DNA from: CAVZXS01 sp963779325
Lineage (GTDB): Bacteria; Bacteroidota; Bacteroidia; Chitinophagales; Chitinophagaceae
Length of the DNA stretch: 64,000 bases
Direction of reading: 5' to 3'
NCBI GenBank assembly: GCA_963779325.1
Contig: CAVZXS010000022.1
Location: 171,153 to 235,152 of the forward strand
Part shown: positions 28,788 to 36,114 of the stretch, one piece after another
How the letters are laid out: every line of letters starts with the position of its first letter
How positions within the stretch are numbered: the first letter of the stretch is position 1
The notes under the pieces: generated by a model
The model's input: only the letters and a program-made list of their open reading frames with translations
What the model was told of the DNA's origin: nothing
The model's database searches: none
Translations under genes and position numbers: made by a program

Positions 28788-29627
28788 TCAAATGGGTTTT
28801 ATGTTAGCGTCTGCTTCTATAGCAACTACATTGTAATTGTCATACACTTTTAATTTCCAATTCGTTTTTCCGGGTTCAGCGGTAATGGTCATTGTTTGTC
28901 CGCAGAACAGTGGAGCGATATGTTTTACTTTAATATCATTTATTTCATGTCCTAATTCGTTTCTCATAAACTCGGTTAACAGAAGTGTTGCTAAACCGCC
29001 ATTCACCACCAAATCCGGCAGGCCTTCTATATTTCTTGCATATTCTTTATCCAAATGAATTTTATGAGAGTTAAATCCCAGTGCCGAGTATTGAAACAAA
29101 ATTGTTTCATCTGGCACAAACTGCTTTTGGATTTCGGATTTGTGATTTCTGATTTCGGAGGTTGTTAGCGGAGGCTTACTTTGGGCATTATTTCCGCTTA
29201 GCAAAATATAAGTTTGTGTTTCAATAATAGCTGCTGCGGAAAATGAAACAGGCCGCAATTCATGCTGAATGGTTGCGATTGCCATAGGCCCCGAGCTGCT
29301 TGTTTTTTCGGTAATGTTTTTTACAAAACTTGTTCGCTCTACTTCTGAACTAATTACAATATTATCTTGATAAGAAACTGTTCTGCCACCTAAAAGCAAT
29401 CTTGGTAATCCAAGGTCGGGAATAGGAACGCCTAAACCGGGGAATCCATCCTGTCGTAAAGAAGATTTTCGGGTTTCGCCGGCAAGCATAAAAAAATGCC
29501 AACCCCGTGGCAATACATCGCCATTTGAAAATGACTGCGTATCTAAATCCAACATCGCCGCTACACGCCTTACCATCGAAACGCTGCATGTTTCAATTAC
29601 TTTTACTATCTGATGATTATCCTGCAT
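28788..29627 (-). CDS. Mesaconyl-CoA-hydratase-like double hot-dog (HTD2/MaoC-type) protein
   Basis: 279 residues in two hot-dog halves. The first has LPRGWHFFMLAGETRKSSL and LGLPRLLLGGRTVSY. The second holds the hydratase signature NSHKIHLDKEYARNIEGLPD followed by LVVNGGL. Family members include mesaconyl-C4-CoA hydratase of the 3-hydroxypropionate bicycle and related enoyl-CoA hydratases. The linker at about residues 156-166 (SEIRNHKSEIQ) is encoded by an in-frame heptad repeat (29129-29159) and is probably not part of the ancestral protein. The gene abuts the CoA-transferase gene (1 bp). No citramalyl-CoA lyase is in the window, so the pathway need not be the mesaconate one. Confidence 0.82.
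   Translation of the reverse strand: MQDNHQIVKVIETCSVSMVRRVAAMLDLDTQSFSNGDVLPRGWHFFMLAGETRKSSLRQDGFPGLGVPIPDLGLPRLLLGGRTVSYQDNIVISSEVERTSFVKNITEKTSSSGPMAIATIQHELRPVSFSAAAIIETQTYILLSGNNAQSKPPLTTSEIRNHKSEIQKQFVPDETILFQYSALGFNSHKIHLDKEYARNIEGLPDLVVNGGLATLLLTEFMRNELGHEINDIKVKHIAPLFCGQTMTITAEPGKTNWKLKVYDNYNVVAIEADANIKPI
29129..29159. repeat. GATTTCGG-type heptad repeat tract, in-frame in the hydratase gene
   Basis: The plus strand reads GGATTTCGGATTT then GTGATTTCTGATTTCGGA. The same ends and units occur at 30895-30932. On the coding (minus) strand it gives SEIRNHKSEIQ, a low-complexity peptide at the domain boundary. Confidence 0.7.
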
Positions 29628-29660
29628 AGTGTATTCGCTTTACATTTTCTTTATCCCGCC

Positions 29661-30338
29661 TTATTGATGTGTAATCTTTAAATCTTTGAAATACCCCTCT
29701 GTCCAATTGCCCACCCAAAGTCCAATAGCACCCGAATTATTCTCACCAAGTTTTAAATCGTTTACAATTAATGAAGGTTGTTTGTTGTTATCCAAAAACA
29801 ACTTAGCGTTTGAGCCCTGCACTTCTATTTTTATTGTTATCCATTCATTTAAACCCATATCAGCATAAGACTCGTATAACTCAGGAGATTCTTTACGCAG
29901 TCGTTCAAATTTATAATCAGGAAAGGCGAAGTATTGGATGCTGTGGTTGCGGCGCACCTGGTTGTCGGCTCTGCCATTGGTGGGGCGGATATAAATACTT
30001 TCAAATTTGGTATTGTTATCATCAATTCTGAAAGCCAGGCCAATAAAACCTCTTGCCCAATCGGGCGCAGTTGCAATTAACCGGCTTAATACTTTTATTT
30101 CTATCGTTCCATTTTTAAAATGGATGCCTTTTATTTTTACAAATGTGGGTTCGTCAAATGTTTTAATAGAAGTATCTGCAACAACCTTTACCACTTTTTT
30201 GCCTTCCATCTTTTCCAAAGACATAAAAACATTACTTGCAGCAAAATTTTCTGCTTCTAATTTTATTTTTTGTGCAAACAAACTCTTAGAAATTACAAAA
30301 AGGCTGATGAAGATGATGATGATTTTACTTCCGGTCAT
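29661..30338 (-). CDS. Secreted concanavalin-like beta-sandwich protein, function unknown
   Basis: 225 residues with signal peptide (IIIIFISLFVISKSLFAQ). The pattern resembles LamG/DUF1080-type jelly rolls: HFKNGTIEIKVLSRL, ARGFIGLAFRIDD, WITIKIEVQGSNAKLFLDNN, SGAIGLWVGNWTEGYFKDLK. No catalytic residues are evident. Such domains bind sugars or form part of 3-keto-glycoside hydrolases, but here the protein is a single domain. It is the first gene of the minus-strand unit, 33 bp before the hydratase, and is divergent from the VOC/IclR unit. Probably binds or helps process the secreted substrate of the cluster; that is inference. Confidence 0.7.
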   Translation of the reverse strand: MTGSKIIIIFISLFVISKSLFAQKIKLEAENFAASNVFMSLEKMEGKKVVKVVADTSIKTFDEPTFVKIKGIHFKNGTIEIKVLSRLIATAPDWARGFIGLAFRIDDNNTKFESIYIRPTNGRADNQVRRNHSIQYFAFPDYKFERLRKESPELYESYADMGLNEWITIKIEVQGSNAKLFLDNNKQPSLIVNDLKLGENNSGAIGLWVGNWTEGYFKDLKITHQ

Positions 30339-30409
30339 AATATTTTCCGTTTTTCAGCTGTCTTATTATTTTATAATAAAACCGGGCTTCAACAAAATTA
30401 AAATACTAT

Positions 30410-30448
30410 TTTCATATTTGAAAAAATAGTTTCATATTTGTAAATATG
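30410..30448. promoter_or_regulatory. Paired TTTCATATTTG repeats and palindrome in divergent promoter (candidate IclR operator)
   Basis: TTTCATATTTG occurs at 30410-30420 and again at 30430-30440, exactly 20 bp apart. The second copy runs into a 16-bp inverted repeat CATATTTGTAAATATG (30433-30448) with only the central GT unpaired. It lies between the divergent genes at 30338 and 30476. The 20-bp spacing equals two helical turns, as expected for a dimer of dimers. A similar pair exists at 32976-33005. Confidence 0.55.
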
Positions 30449-30475
30449 TCTATTTAATAATAAAAATCTTCTTTC

Positions 30476-30892
30476 ATGGAATTTAAATACCACCATATGA
30501 ATCTTTGCACAGAGGATGTGCCAAGATTGTCCGGATTTTACCAGGCTGTTTTTGGATTGAACCGTATTCAGGATGAAGAACACGGTCTTACCGGCGCTGA
30601 AACAGTTAATCGTTATGACGGGCAAGTAGAGTTCCTGGGTGATGGGCAGGTTGAGTTTCATATTACCAAGAAGGATAACGAAACTGCTTTCCGCATGAAG
30701 CAGTGGATTAACCCCATCAAAAACGGTCATTTCTGTTTTCGTACCAATGATATTGAAGGCTTCAAAAGGAAGTTAGAAGAACTGAATATTCCTTATGCCG
30801 ACTATGGCAAGTGGGCATTGGCCGGTTGGTATCAAATATTTTTTCACGACCCCGATGGCAATATTATAGAAGTACATCAAATAGGAATGTGA
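30476..30892 (+). CDS. VOC (glyoxalase/dioxygenase) family protein
   Basis: 138 residues, two beta-alpha-beta-beta-beta units. Likely metal ligands are the His of YHHMNLCTEDV, a Glu or His in QVEFHITKKD, the His of NGHFCFRTND and the Glu of NIIEVHQIG near the C-terminus. The family spans glyoxalases, epimerases and extradiol dioxygenases, and the pattern does not decide the reaction. It is the first gene of the plus-strand arm, 28 bp after the candidate operator, and precedes the IclR regulator. By context it may isomerise or open the compound handled by the CoA genes. Confidence 0.85.
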   Translation: MEFKYHHMNLCTEDVPRLSGFYQAVFGLNRIQDEEHGLTGAETVNRYDGQVEFLGDGQVEFHITKKDNETAFRMKQWINPIKNGHFCFRTNDIEGFKRKLEELNIPYADYGKWALAGWYQIFFHDPDGNIIEVHQIGM

Positions 30893-30894
30893 TT

Positions 30895-30932
30895 GGATTT
30901 CGGATTTACAATTTACGATTTCAGATTTCGGA
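30895..30932. repeat. GATTTCGG-type heptad repeat tract, intergenic
   Basis: Begins GGATTTCGGATTT and ends GATTTCAGATTTCGGA, with one extra unit relative to the copy at 29129-29159 and in the same orientation. It is followed by a stretch with repeated CTGCGT and GCGT units (30949-30978). Together they fill most of the 102-bp gap between the VOC and IclR genes. Confidence 0.7.
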
Positions 30933-30994
30933 AAAAATCAGTTCAAATCTGCGTTAGAATATCTGCGTCATCAGCGTTCTAATACTTTACTAAT

Positions 30995-31774
30995 ATGAAA
31001 GAGAAGGAAGAAAATAGTAATTATTCTGCGCCGGCATTAGATAAGGGGCTTGATATTTTGGAAGCACTTTGTAAATGCGAAAATGGTTTAACACAACAGG
31101 AAATTGCAACCCGGCTTAATCGTAAGCTGGGCGAAATTTACCGGATGCTGAATTGCCTGGTAGCAAGAAATTATGTTGCTAACCACAATAATACTTATTC
31201 TATTACCTCAAAGCTTTTTCAATTATCTCATTTTCATCCACCCACTTATCGTTTGGTAACGGAGGCCATTCCTATTATGGAAGAATTGTCAAGAGAAATT
31301 TCTTTTCCTTGTGATTTGAGGGTTTATAATAAAGGTGTTCAAACCGTTATTGCATCCATTCAACCACCCGACGGACTTGGTTTTATGACCCGTGTGGGTT
31401 CTGAAATTTCGGTTGCTCCATCAGCATCCGGCCTTGTATTGGTGGCGTTTCAAGACCCTGTTATTATGGAGATGCGTATTCATGAGAGTCTGCCGGATAA
31501 ATCTGTTATCGAAATCAGGAATTTCAGGAAGGCGCTTAAAGAAGTTGATGATAAAGGGTTCGCTTCTATTAAAAGCAAACAGTATGCAGGGTTGCATGCT
31601 ATTTCTTTTCCAATTATTGATGTTAACCGTAATGCCATAGCTGCAATGACAGTGCCGATGCTGGCCCGTATTGATGGAACAAAGCAGGCTGCTCAAAACA
31701 AAGTAATAGAGAAGCTTAAAAAAAGTGCTGCAAATCTTACCGGCAGAATTTCATTGGCAGCTAATAAAAAATAA
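30995..31774 (+). CDS. IclR family transcriptional regulator
   Basis: 259 residues. The winged helix-turn-helix is at about 15-75 (LDILEALCKCENGLTQQEIA, then TRLNRKLGEIYRMLNCL). The effector domain ends with SFPIIDVNRNAIAAMTVPML. IclR proteins bind palindromic promoter sites and respond to small organic acids or aromatics. It lies inside the cluster between the VOC gene and the transporter. The paired TTTCAT repeats at 30410-30448 and 32976-33005 are candidate sites. It is the probable switch for both divergent arms; the ligand is unknown. Confidence 0.9.
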   Translation: MKEKEENSNYSAPALDKGLDILEALCKCENGLTQQEIATRLNRKLGEIYRMLNCLVARNYVANHNNTYSITSKLFQLSHFHPPTYRLVTEAIPIMEELSREISFPCDLRVYNKGVQTVIASIQPPDGLGFMTRVGSEISVAPSASGLVLVAFQDPVIMEMRIHESLPDKSVIEIRNFRKALKEVDDKGFASIKSKQYAGLHAISFPIIDVNRNAIAAMTVPMLARIDGTKQAAQNKVIEKLKKSAANLTGRISLAANKK

Positions 31775-31828
31775 ATGTCTTATCCAACGGTTGAATTATT
31801 TTTTTGAAATAATACAAGTAACATCATC

Positions 31829-32929
31829 ATGAAAAAAGTATTTAAACTTTTGCTTGCCTGTTCAGTTATTTTAGGGCTACTGGCATTGGGAGTACTAATT
31901 TTTGGAAAGGGGCTGAGTGCTACCGGCCCCTTTGTAATTGGGGCATTAATATGTCTTGCTATTGGTGGACTTGCTGTACCCCAAATTAAACAAATGTCTT
32001 TTACTATTTGGGTGTTTGCTGCTGTAGCAGTGGGCATGTATTATCCTCAATATTTTCATCAAATAGGAAATTTTAAATTCACCGGTTTAATTGTGCCGCT
32101 TATTCAGCTCATTATGTTTAGCATGGGCACCGAAATGAGTTTGAAAAATTTTGAAGGAGTTGTAAAAACACCAAAGGCTGTTGTTATAGGTTTGGTGAGT
32201 CATTTTACCATCATGCCATTGGTGGGTTTTACTCTGGCCAAAAGCTTTGGCTTTCCACCCGAAATTGCAGCAGGCGTAATATTGATGGGCTCTGTGCCAA
32301 GCGGCGTAACATCAAACGTATTGGCGTTTATTGCAAAAGCAAATATGCCCTTGTCTGTAACCATTGCTGCCATCTCCACATTAGTGGCTCCGGTTATGAC
32401 GCCTTTTTTAATGAAAATTCTTGCAGGGCAATATGTAGAAATTGATTTTGTAAAAATGATGCTTCATGTTGTTAAAATCATCATCGTACCAATTGTATTG
32501 GGTTTAATTGTAAATAAAATAATTCGTAATGGTGTAAAATGGTTGCAAACTATAATGCCTATCATTTCTATGTGTGGCGTACTGATGATGCTGATTGTAA
32601 TTGTTTCTTCCGGAAGAGATTCATTATTAAAAATCGGGCCATTACTGTTTATCGCATCCATCATTCACCACACAACAGGTTATTTATTGGGTTATTGGAG
32701 TGGCCGGCTTATGCGGCTCGACGAACGATCCTGCAGAACAATTTCATTGGAAGTAGGCATGCAGAACGGAGGCCTTGCCGCTGGCATTGCTTTACAAATG
32801 GGAAAAATTGCAACCGTTGGTTTGGCCGCAGCCATTGCTGTTCCGTGGATGACGATTTCGGGTTCGTTGTTGGCAAACTGGTGGCGGAACCGGACAGTGA
32901 AAGAAGAAAAAGAAGTACTCCTGTCTTAA
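31829..32929 (+). CDS. BASS family (bile acid:sodium symporter-like) transporter
   Basis: 366 residues and about ten membrane segments. The crossover motifs are recognisable: LIMFSMGTEMSLKNFEGVV, VILMGSVPSGVTSNVLAF, ISTLVAPVMTPFLMKIL and ISLEVGMQNGGLAAGIALQM. Members carry bile acids, pantoate, pyruvate or other organic anions with sodium across the inner membrane. It is placed between the IclR regulator and an esterase. Given the CoA-transferase and hydratase, an organic-acid substrate is likely, but this is inference. The frame is intact. Confidence 0.9.
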   Translation: MKKVFKLLLACSVILGLLALGVLIFGKGLSATGPFVIGALICLAIGGLAVPQIKQMSFTIWVFAAVAVGMYYPQYFHQIGNFKFTGLIVPLIQLIMFSMGTEMSLKNFEGVVKTPKAVVIGLVSHFTIMPLVGFTLAKSFGFPPEIAAGVILMGSVPSGVTSNVLAFIAKANMPLSVTIAAISTLVAPVMTPFLMKILAGQYVEIDFVKMMLHVVKIIIVPIVLGLIVNKIIRNGVKWLQTIMPIISMCGVLMMLIVIVSSGRDSLLKIGPLLFIASIIHHTTGYLLGYWSGRLMRLDERSCRTISLEVGMQNGGLAAGIALQMGKIATVGLAAAIAVPWMTISGSLLANWWRNRTVKEEKEVLLS

Positions 32930-32975
32930 AAACTTTTATTGAAGTTTTTATCAAAGTATAAAAAGCGATTTGAAT

Positions 32976-33005
32976 GTTTCATTAATCCAATCAAAGTTTC
33001 ATTTA
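32976..33005. promoter_or_regulatory. Second pair of 20-bp-spaced GTTTCATT repeats
   Basis: GTTTCATTA at 32976-32984 and GTTTCATTTA at 32996-33005 start exactly 20 bp apart, about 117 bp before the esterase start. Same core (TTTCAT) and same spacing as at 30410/30430. A likely second operator of the same regulator. Confidence 0.5.
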
Positions 33006-33121
33006 CCGCTATAAACTTTTATGGATTTTGGTAACTTCACCCCGGTTCGTTAATTACATCATTTTGTCGATCAAATAAATGAGGTTTAAAGTTTTTTTAT
33101 TAATAAAATTTTTATGCAGTC

Positions 33122-34714
33122 ATGAAAAAGATATTGTTTTTAATGCTAATAATTACAGCGTCAAAATTTCAGGCAAGCACCCAACTAAACAATGCCTTTG
33201 CCGTGCAAACAACCATTGCCACCGGCATTATTGAAGGCAACTACAATACACATTCGGGTATTCAAATTTATTTTGGTGTACCTTTTGCCAAACCACCTAT
33301 TGGCAACCTGCGCTGGAAAGCACCGCAACCGGTTGAAAATTGGAAGGGTGTAAAGCAAACAAAAAAATTCGGCCCGAGACCCATGCAAACCATTGTATTT
33401 GGCGATATGAATTAAAGGAGCGATGGTGTGAGTGAGGATTGCTCATACCTTAATGTGTGGACACCGGCTAAACGCAATACAAAAAATTTACCCGTGCCGG
33501 TGTATTTCTATGGCGGCGGCAATGTGGCCGGCGATGCAAGTGAGCCGAGATATGATGGCGAAAGCATGGCGAAGAAAGGAATTGTAGTTATTACCTTTAA
33601 TTATCGCTTAAATATTTTTGGATTCTTTGCTCATCCTGAATTAAGTAAAGAAGCAGCATACAAAGCTTCGGGTAATTATGGTTTACTCGACCACGTAGCT
33701 GCTTTGCAATGGGTAAAAGATAATATTGCAAATTTTGGCGGCGACGCAGGTAATGTTACCGTTTTCGGTCAATCAGGCGGCGGTGCAAAAGTGAATACAC
33801 TGATGGCAATGCCATCTGCTAAAGGATTGTTTCATAAAGCAATTAATATGAGTGGTTCTTTCAGAACGTCTATGTTAGATAAAAAGTCAACACAGGAAAT
33901 AGCAGCCGAGGTTTTAAAAGAGTTAAAAATTGAAGCCAATAATATAGATGAAATACAAAAAATACCTTTTCAAACTTTAAGTGATGCCGGTAAAAAAGCA
34001 TTAAAAACTATTGCTGATAGAATGAAGGCGGACGGCAAACCGGTAATTGGTTTTGTATTAAGCCGGGGACCAAGCAATGATGGCGAAGATTTACCGTATC
34101 AACTTTTTTCAAATGAAGCATTTGAGTTGTCAAAGAATATTCCTTTATTAATTGGCACAACTAAAAATGAGTTTACTCCGTTTGCGAACGGCGCTTTAAG
34201 CAATGCACCGTTGGATAAAGTAATGGAAACTGTAAGAAACCAAAAGAAAGAAAAAGCGGATGCGTATATTGCCGCTGTAAAAAAAGCCTACCCCAATGAT
34301 ACAAAACCTTCCGACCTTTTGGACATCGACGTTACATTCAGACCGGGTGCAGTACATCAGGCCAATGAAAAATCAGCTTTAAATGCAGCGCCTGTTTATA
34401 TGTATTTATTTACCTGGCAATCGCCGGTTATGGATGGTAAGTACAAAGCAATACACTGTATGGATATTCCTTTTGCATTCAGCAACATTGAGCGTTGTAA
34501 AGAAATGACAGGAGGCAATAAAGATGCTTATGTGTTGAGTGACAAAATCTCATCGGCCTATATCAATTTTGCAAGAAACGGTAATCCAAATCACAAAGGA
34601 CTGCCCGATTGGAAGGCTTACAATGCAGCTAACACGGCAACTATGCATTTTAATAATAAATGTGAAGTAAAGCCTCAATTGGATAAAGATTTATTTGCAC
34701 TTGCCGTGCAATAG
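33122..34714 (+). pseudogene. Type B carboxylesterase with an in-frame stop codon
   Basis: About 530 residues in one frame, broken by a TAA at 33413-33415 after residue 97 (FGDMN stop RSDGVSEDC). The frame on both sides is the same, so this is a nonsense change, not a shift. Before the stop: a signal peptide and FGVPFAKPPIGNLRWKAP. After it: EDCSYLNVWTPAK, FGQSGGGAKVN with the nucleophile Ser, and HCMDIPFAFSN with the His. A GTG 12 bp after the stop could restart translation, but without a signal peptide. It is a distant homologue of the intact esterase at 25232 and lies on the plus-strand arm after the BASS transporter. A damaged gene, or one wrong base. Confidence 0.88.
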
Positions 34715-34784
34715 AGCTTTTTAAAAATTTAATGGTGGTGTGATTTTTCTATATAGCCGTCCCGTTTGCTTGGCCTTTCAGTGC

Positions 34785-34816
34785 ATCCCGACTTGTAAGT
34801 CGGTACCCGGATCACT
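34785..34816 (+). pseudogene. tRNA 3'-end-like remnant
   Basis: ATCCCGACTTGTAAGTCGG, then TACCCGGATCACT, reads as a T arm followed by an acceptor 3' strand and discriminator. It shares CCGGATCACT and the CCCGA.TT.TAA.TCGG pattern with the remnant at 8820-8847. No anticodon arm is recognisable upstream. A hairpin terminator follows at once, as with the true tRNA-Arg. Confidence 0.55.
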
Positions 34817-34817
34817 T

Positions 34818-34863
34818 GTTAATAACCAAAGCGAAGTCATTCGATTTCGCTTTGGTTATTAAC
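34818..34863. terminator. Bidirectional hairpin terminator
   Basis: A perfect 18-bp stem (34818-34835 with 34846-34863) has arms GTTAATAACCAAAGCGAA and TTCGCTTTGGTTATTAAC. It lies between two convergent genes, the esterase and araR. The AT-rich outer arms can serve either strand. Confidence 0.75.
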
Positions 34864-34868
34864 ATTGT

Positions 34869-35573
34869 TTATATATGACCATTTGAATTTGGTATAAATC
34901 GAAGTGCCTTATGAAAATTTTCTTTATAATGCTTTTTATCAAGCTTATAATAAAAAGCTCCCTTTTTTGAATTTTCTTTATCCTTCTCTTTTTGTTTTAA
35001 CAGCAAACCGGTAGACATTATCTTACGGCTGAAATTTCTTTTATCAAAACCGGTATCATACACATCTTCAAAAAGACTTTGCAGTAAGGGTAATGTAAAC
35101 TTGGGAGGTAATAATTCAAATAAAATCGGGTGCAGCGCCGCTTTGTAGCGCAACTTTTCTTTTGCCATTCGCACCATTTCTTTATGATCAAATATTAAAT
35201 CAGGCATTTTATCTAAAGGAAACCATTCGGGATGATACTCATCGCTGATTTGTTTTTCATATCGGTTTGTATCAATAAGAGCGAAGTAGGCGATGGAAAT
35301 GGTGCGTTCTATAGGGTCTCTGTCGGGTTTTGAAAATGTATTGAGTTGTTCAAGATACACGCCTTCTAAACCCGTAAGTTTCTTCAATATCCTTACCGCG
35401 GCTTCGTCTGCACTTTCTTTGGGCTGAATAAAACCGCCCATTAAACTCCAGTTGTTTTTTTCGGGCTCAAAGCCTCTTTGTATCAGCAGGATTTTAAGTT
35501 TTTGTCCGTCAAATCCAAAAATGATACAGTCAACGGCGGCAAGTAATCGTGTCTGTTTTTGATATTTAGTCAT
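34869..35573 (-). CDS. araR: AraR, Nudix-type arabinose regulator (NrtR family)
   Basis: 234 residues. The N-terminal Nudix-like domain (VDCIIFGFDGQKLKILLIQR; WSLMGGFIQPKESADEAAVR) has a degenerate catalytic box: after GGFIQPKESADEAAVRIL it reads KKLTG instead of the REVxEExG core. It should therefore bind a ligand rather than hydrolyse a nucleotide. The C-terminal winged helix is at about 150-234 (FTLPLLQSLFEDVYDTGF; DKRNFSRKIMSTGLL). Known family: Bacteroidota AraR represses arabinose genes until L-arabinose binds. It is divergent from the arabinan locus at 36115-60628, exactly as expected. I could not identify a convincing operator. There are ATAAATGTAA (35651-35660) and its reverse complement (35740-35749), which might be half sites. 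Confidence 0.88.
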   Translation of the reverse strand: MTKYQKQTRLLAAVDCIIFGFDGQKLKILLIQRGFEPEKNNWSLMGGFIQPKESADEAAVRILKKLTGLEGVYLEQLNTFSKPDRDPIERTISIAYFALIDTNRYEKQISDEYHPEWFPLDKMPDLIFDHKEMVRMAKEKLRYKAALHPILFELLPPKFTLPLLQSLFEDVYDTGFDKRNFSRKIMSTGLLLKQKEKDKENSKKGAFYYKLDKKHYKENFHKALRFIPNSNGHI

Positions 35574-36114
35574 ACTGCAAGACCATTAAATAAATTGGCG
35601 GTTAATGCTTTAGCGATGTAAACTTACTGAATTAAATTAATTTTTAAAAAATAAATGTAAAAATGACAATTAATAAAAAAATACCCTACTTTTGGTTTGG
35701 CTCGGTTTGAAATCCTATTCCTTATTGAATACAGACAAATTACATTTATAATAGCGAAAACGAATTGCAACTTTATAATAATTGCTGTATGAAATTTTTT
35801 TTGTCGCATATCTTGTTTTTTACAGGGGCTGTTTTCCCTCAGGCAATCTTTATTTTTCCGGTAATTTTTTTACCTGTTATTTTATTCCCTAGGCGCTTTG
35901 CGGATTTTCAATCTTGTTTTATCTTTTGTTTATTGTTCGTTCCGGTTATTTTCCAAATTGGAGAAAGGTATGCCGTATTATTGACGGCAAGCAGGGGAAA
36001 GGGTATTTTGACAAAGGCCTGATCTTAATAGAATACTGATTAATAGAAAACTATTTATATTTTTTTGTTTATTTTTTTAAATGTACAAACGACGCTTATT
36101 AACTAACTAAAACA
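35574..36114. other. 541-bp intergenic region between araR and susC
   Basis: AT-rich regulatory region. It holds the 10-bp inverted pair ATAAATGTAA/TTACATTTAT (35651-35660 and 35740-35749) and one -7-like box TACTTTTG at 35687-35694 without a clear -33 element. An AT-rich, T-tract-heavy leader comes before susC. An 85-codon hydrophobic frame at 35765-36022 has no convincing ribosome site and is not called. Confidence 0.5.

Noticed and set aside
28788..29627. Assignment to the 3-hydroxypropionate bicycle
   Set aside because: Only the hydratase-like and CoA-transferase genes fit. The lyase and the other bicycle genes are absent from the window.
33413..33415. Recoding or stop read-through in the carboxylesterase
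   Set aside because: TAA is not used for selenocysteine or pyrrolysine, no downstream structure suggests read-through, and a plain nonsense change or base error explains it.
35651..35749. AraR operator from the inverted pair ATAAATGTAA/TTACATTTAT
   Set aside because: The halves are about 80 bp apart and the motif is not clearly repeated before other arabinose genes, so I keep it only as a note.
35765..36022. 85-codon hydrophobic frame between araR and susC
   Set aside because: No ribosome site, poor start context, odd composition (Phe/Ile runs from T-rich DNA) and no recognisable family. More likely a leader region.
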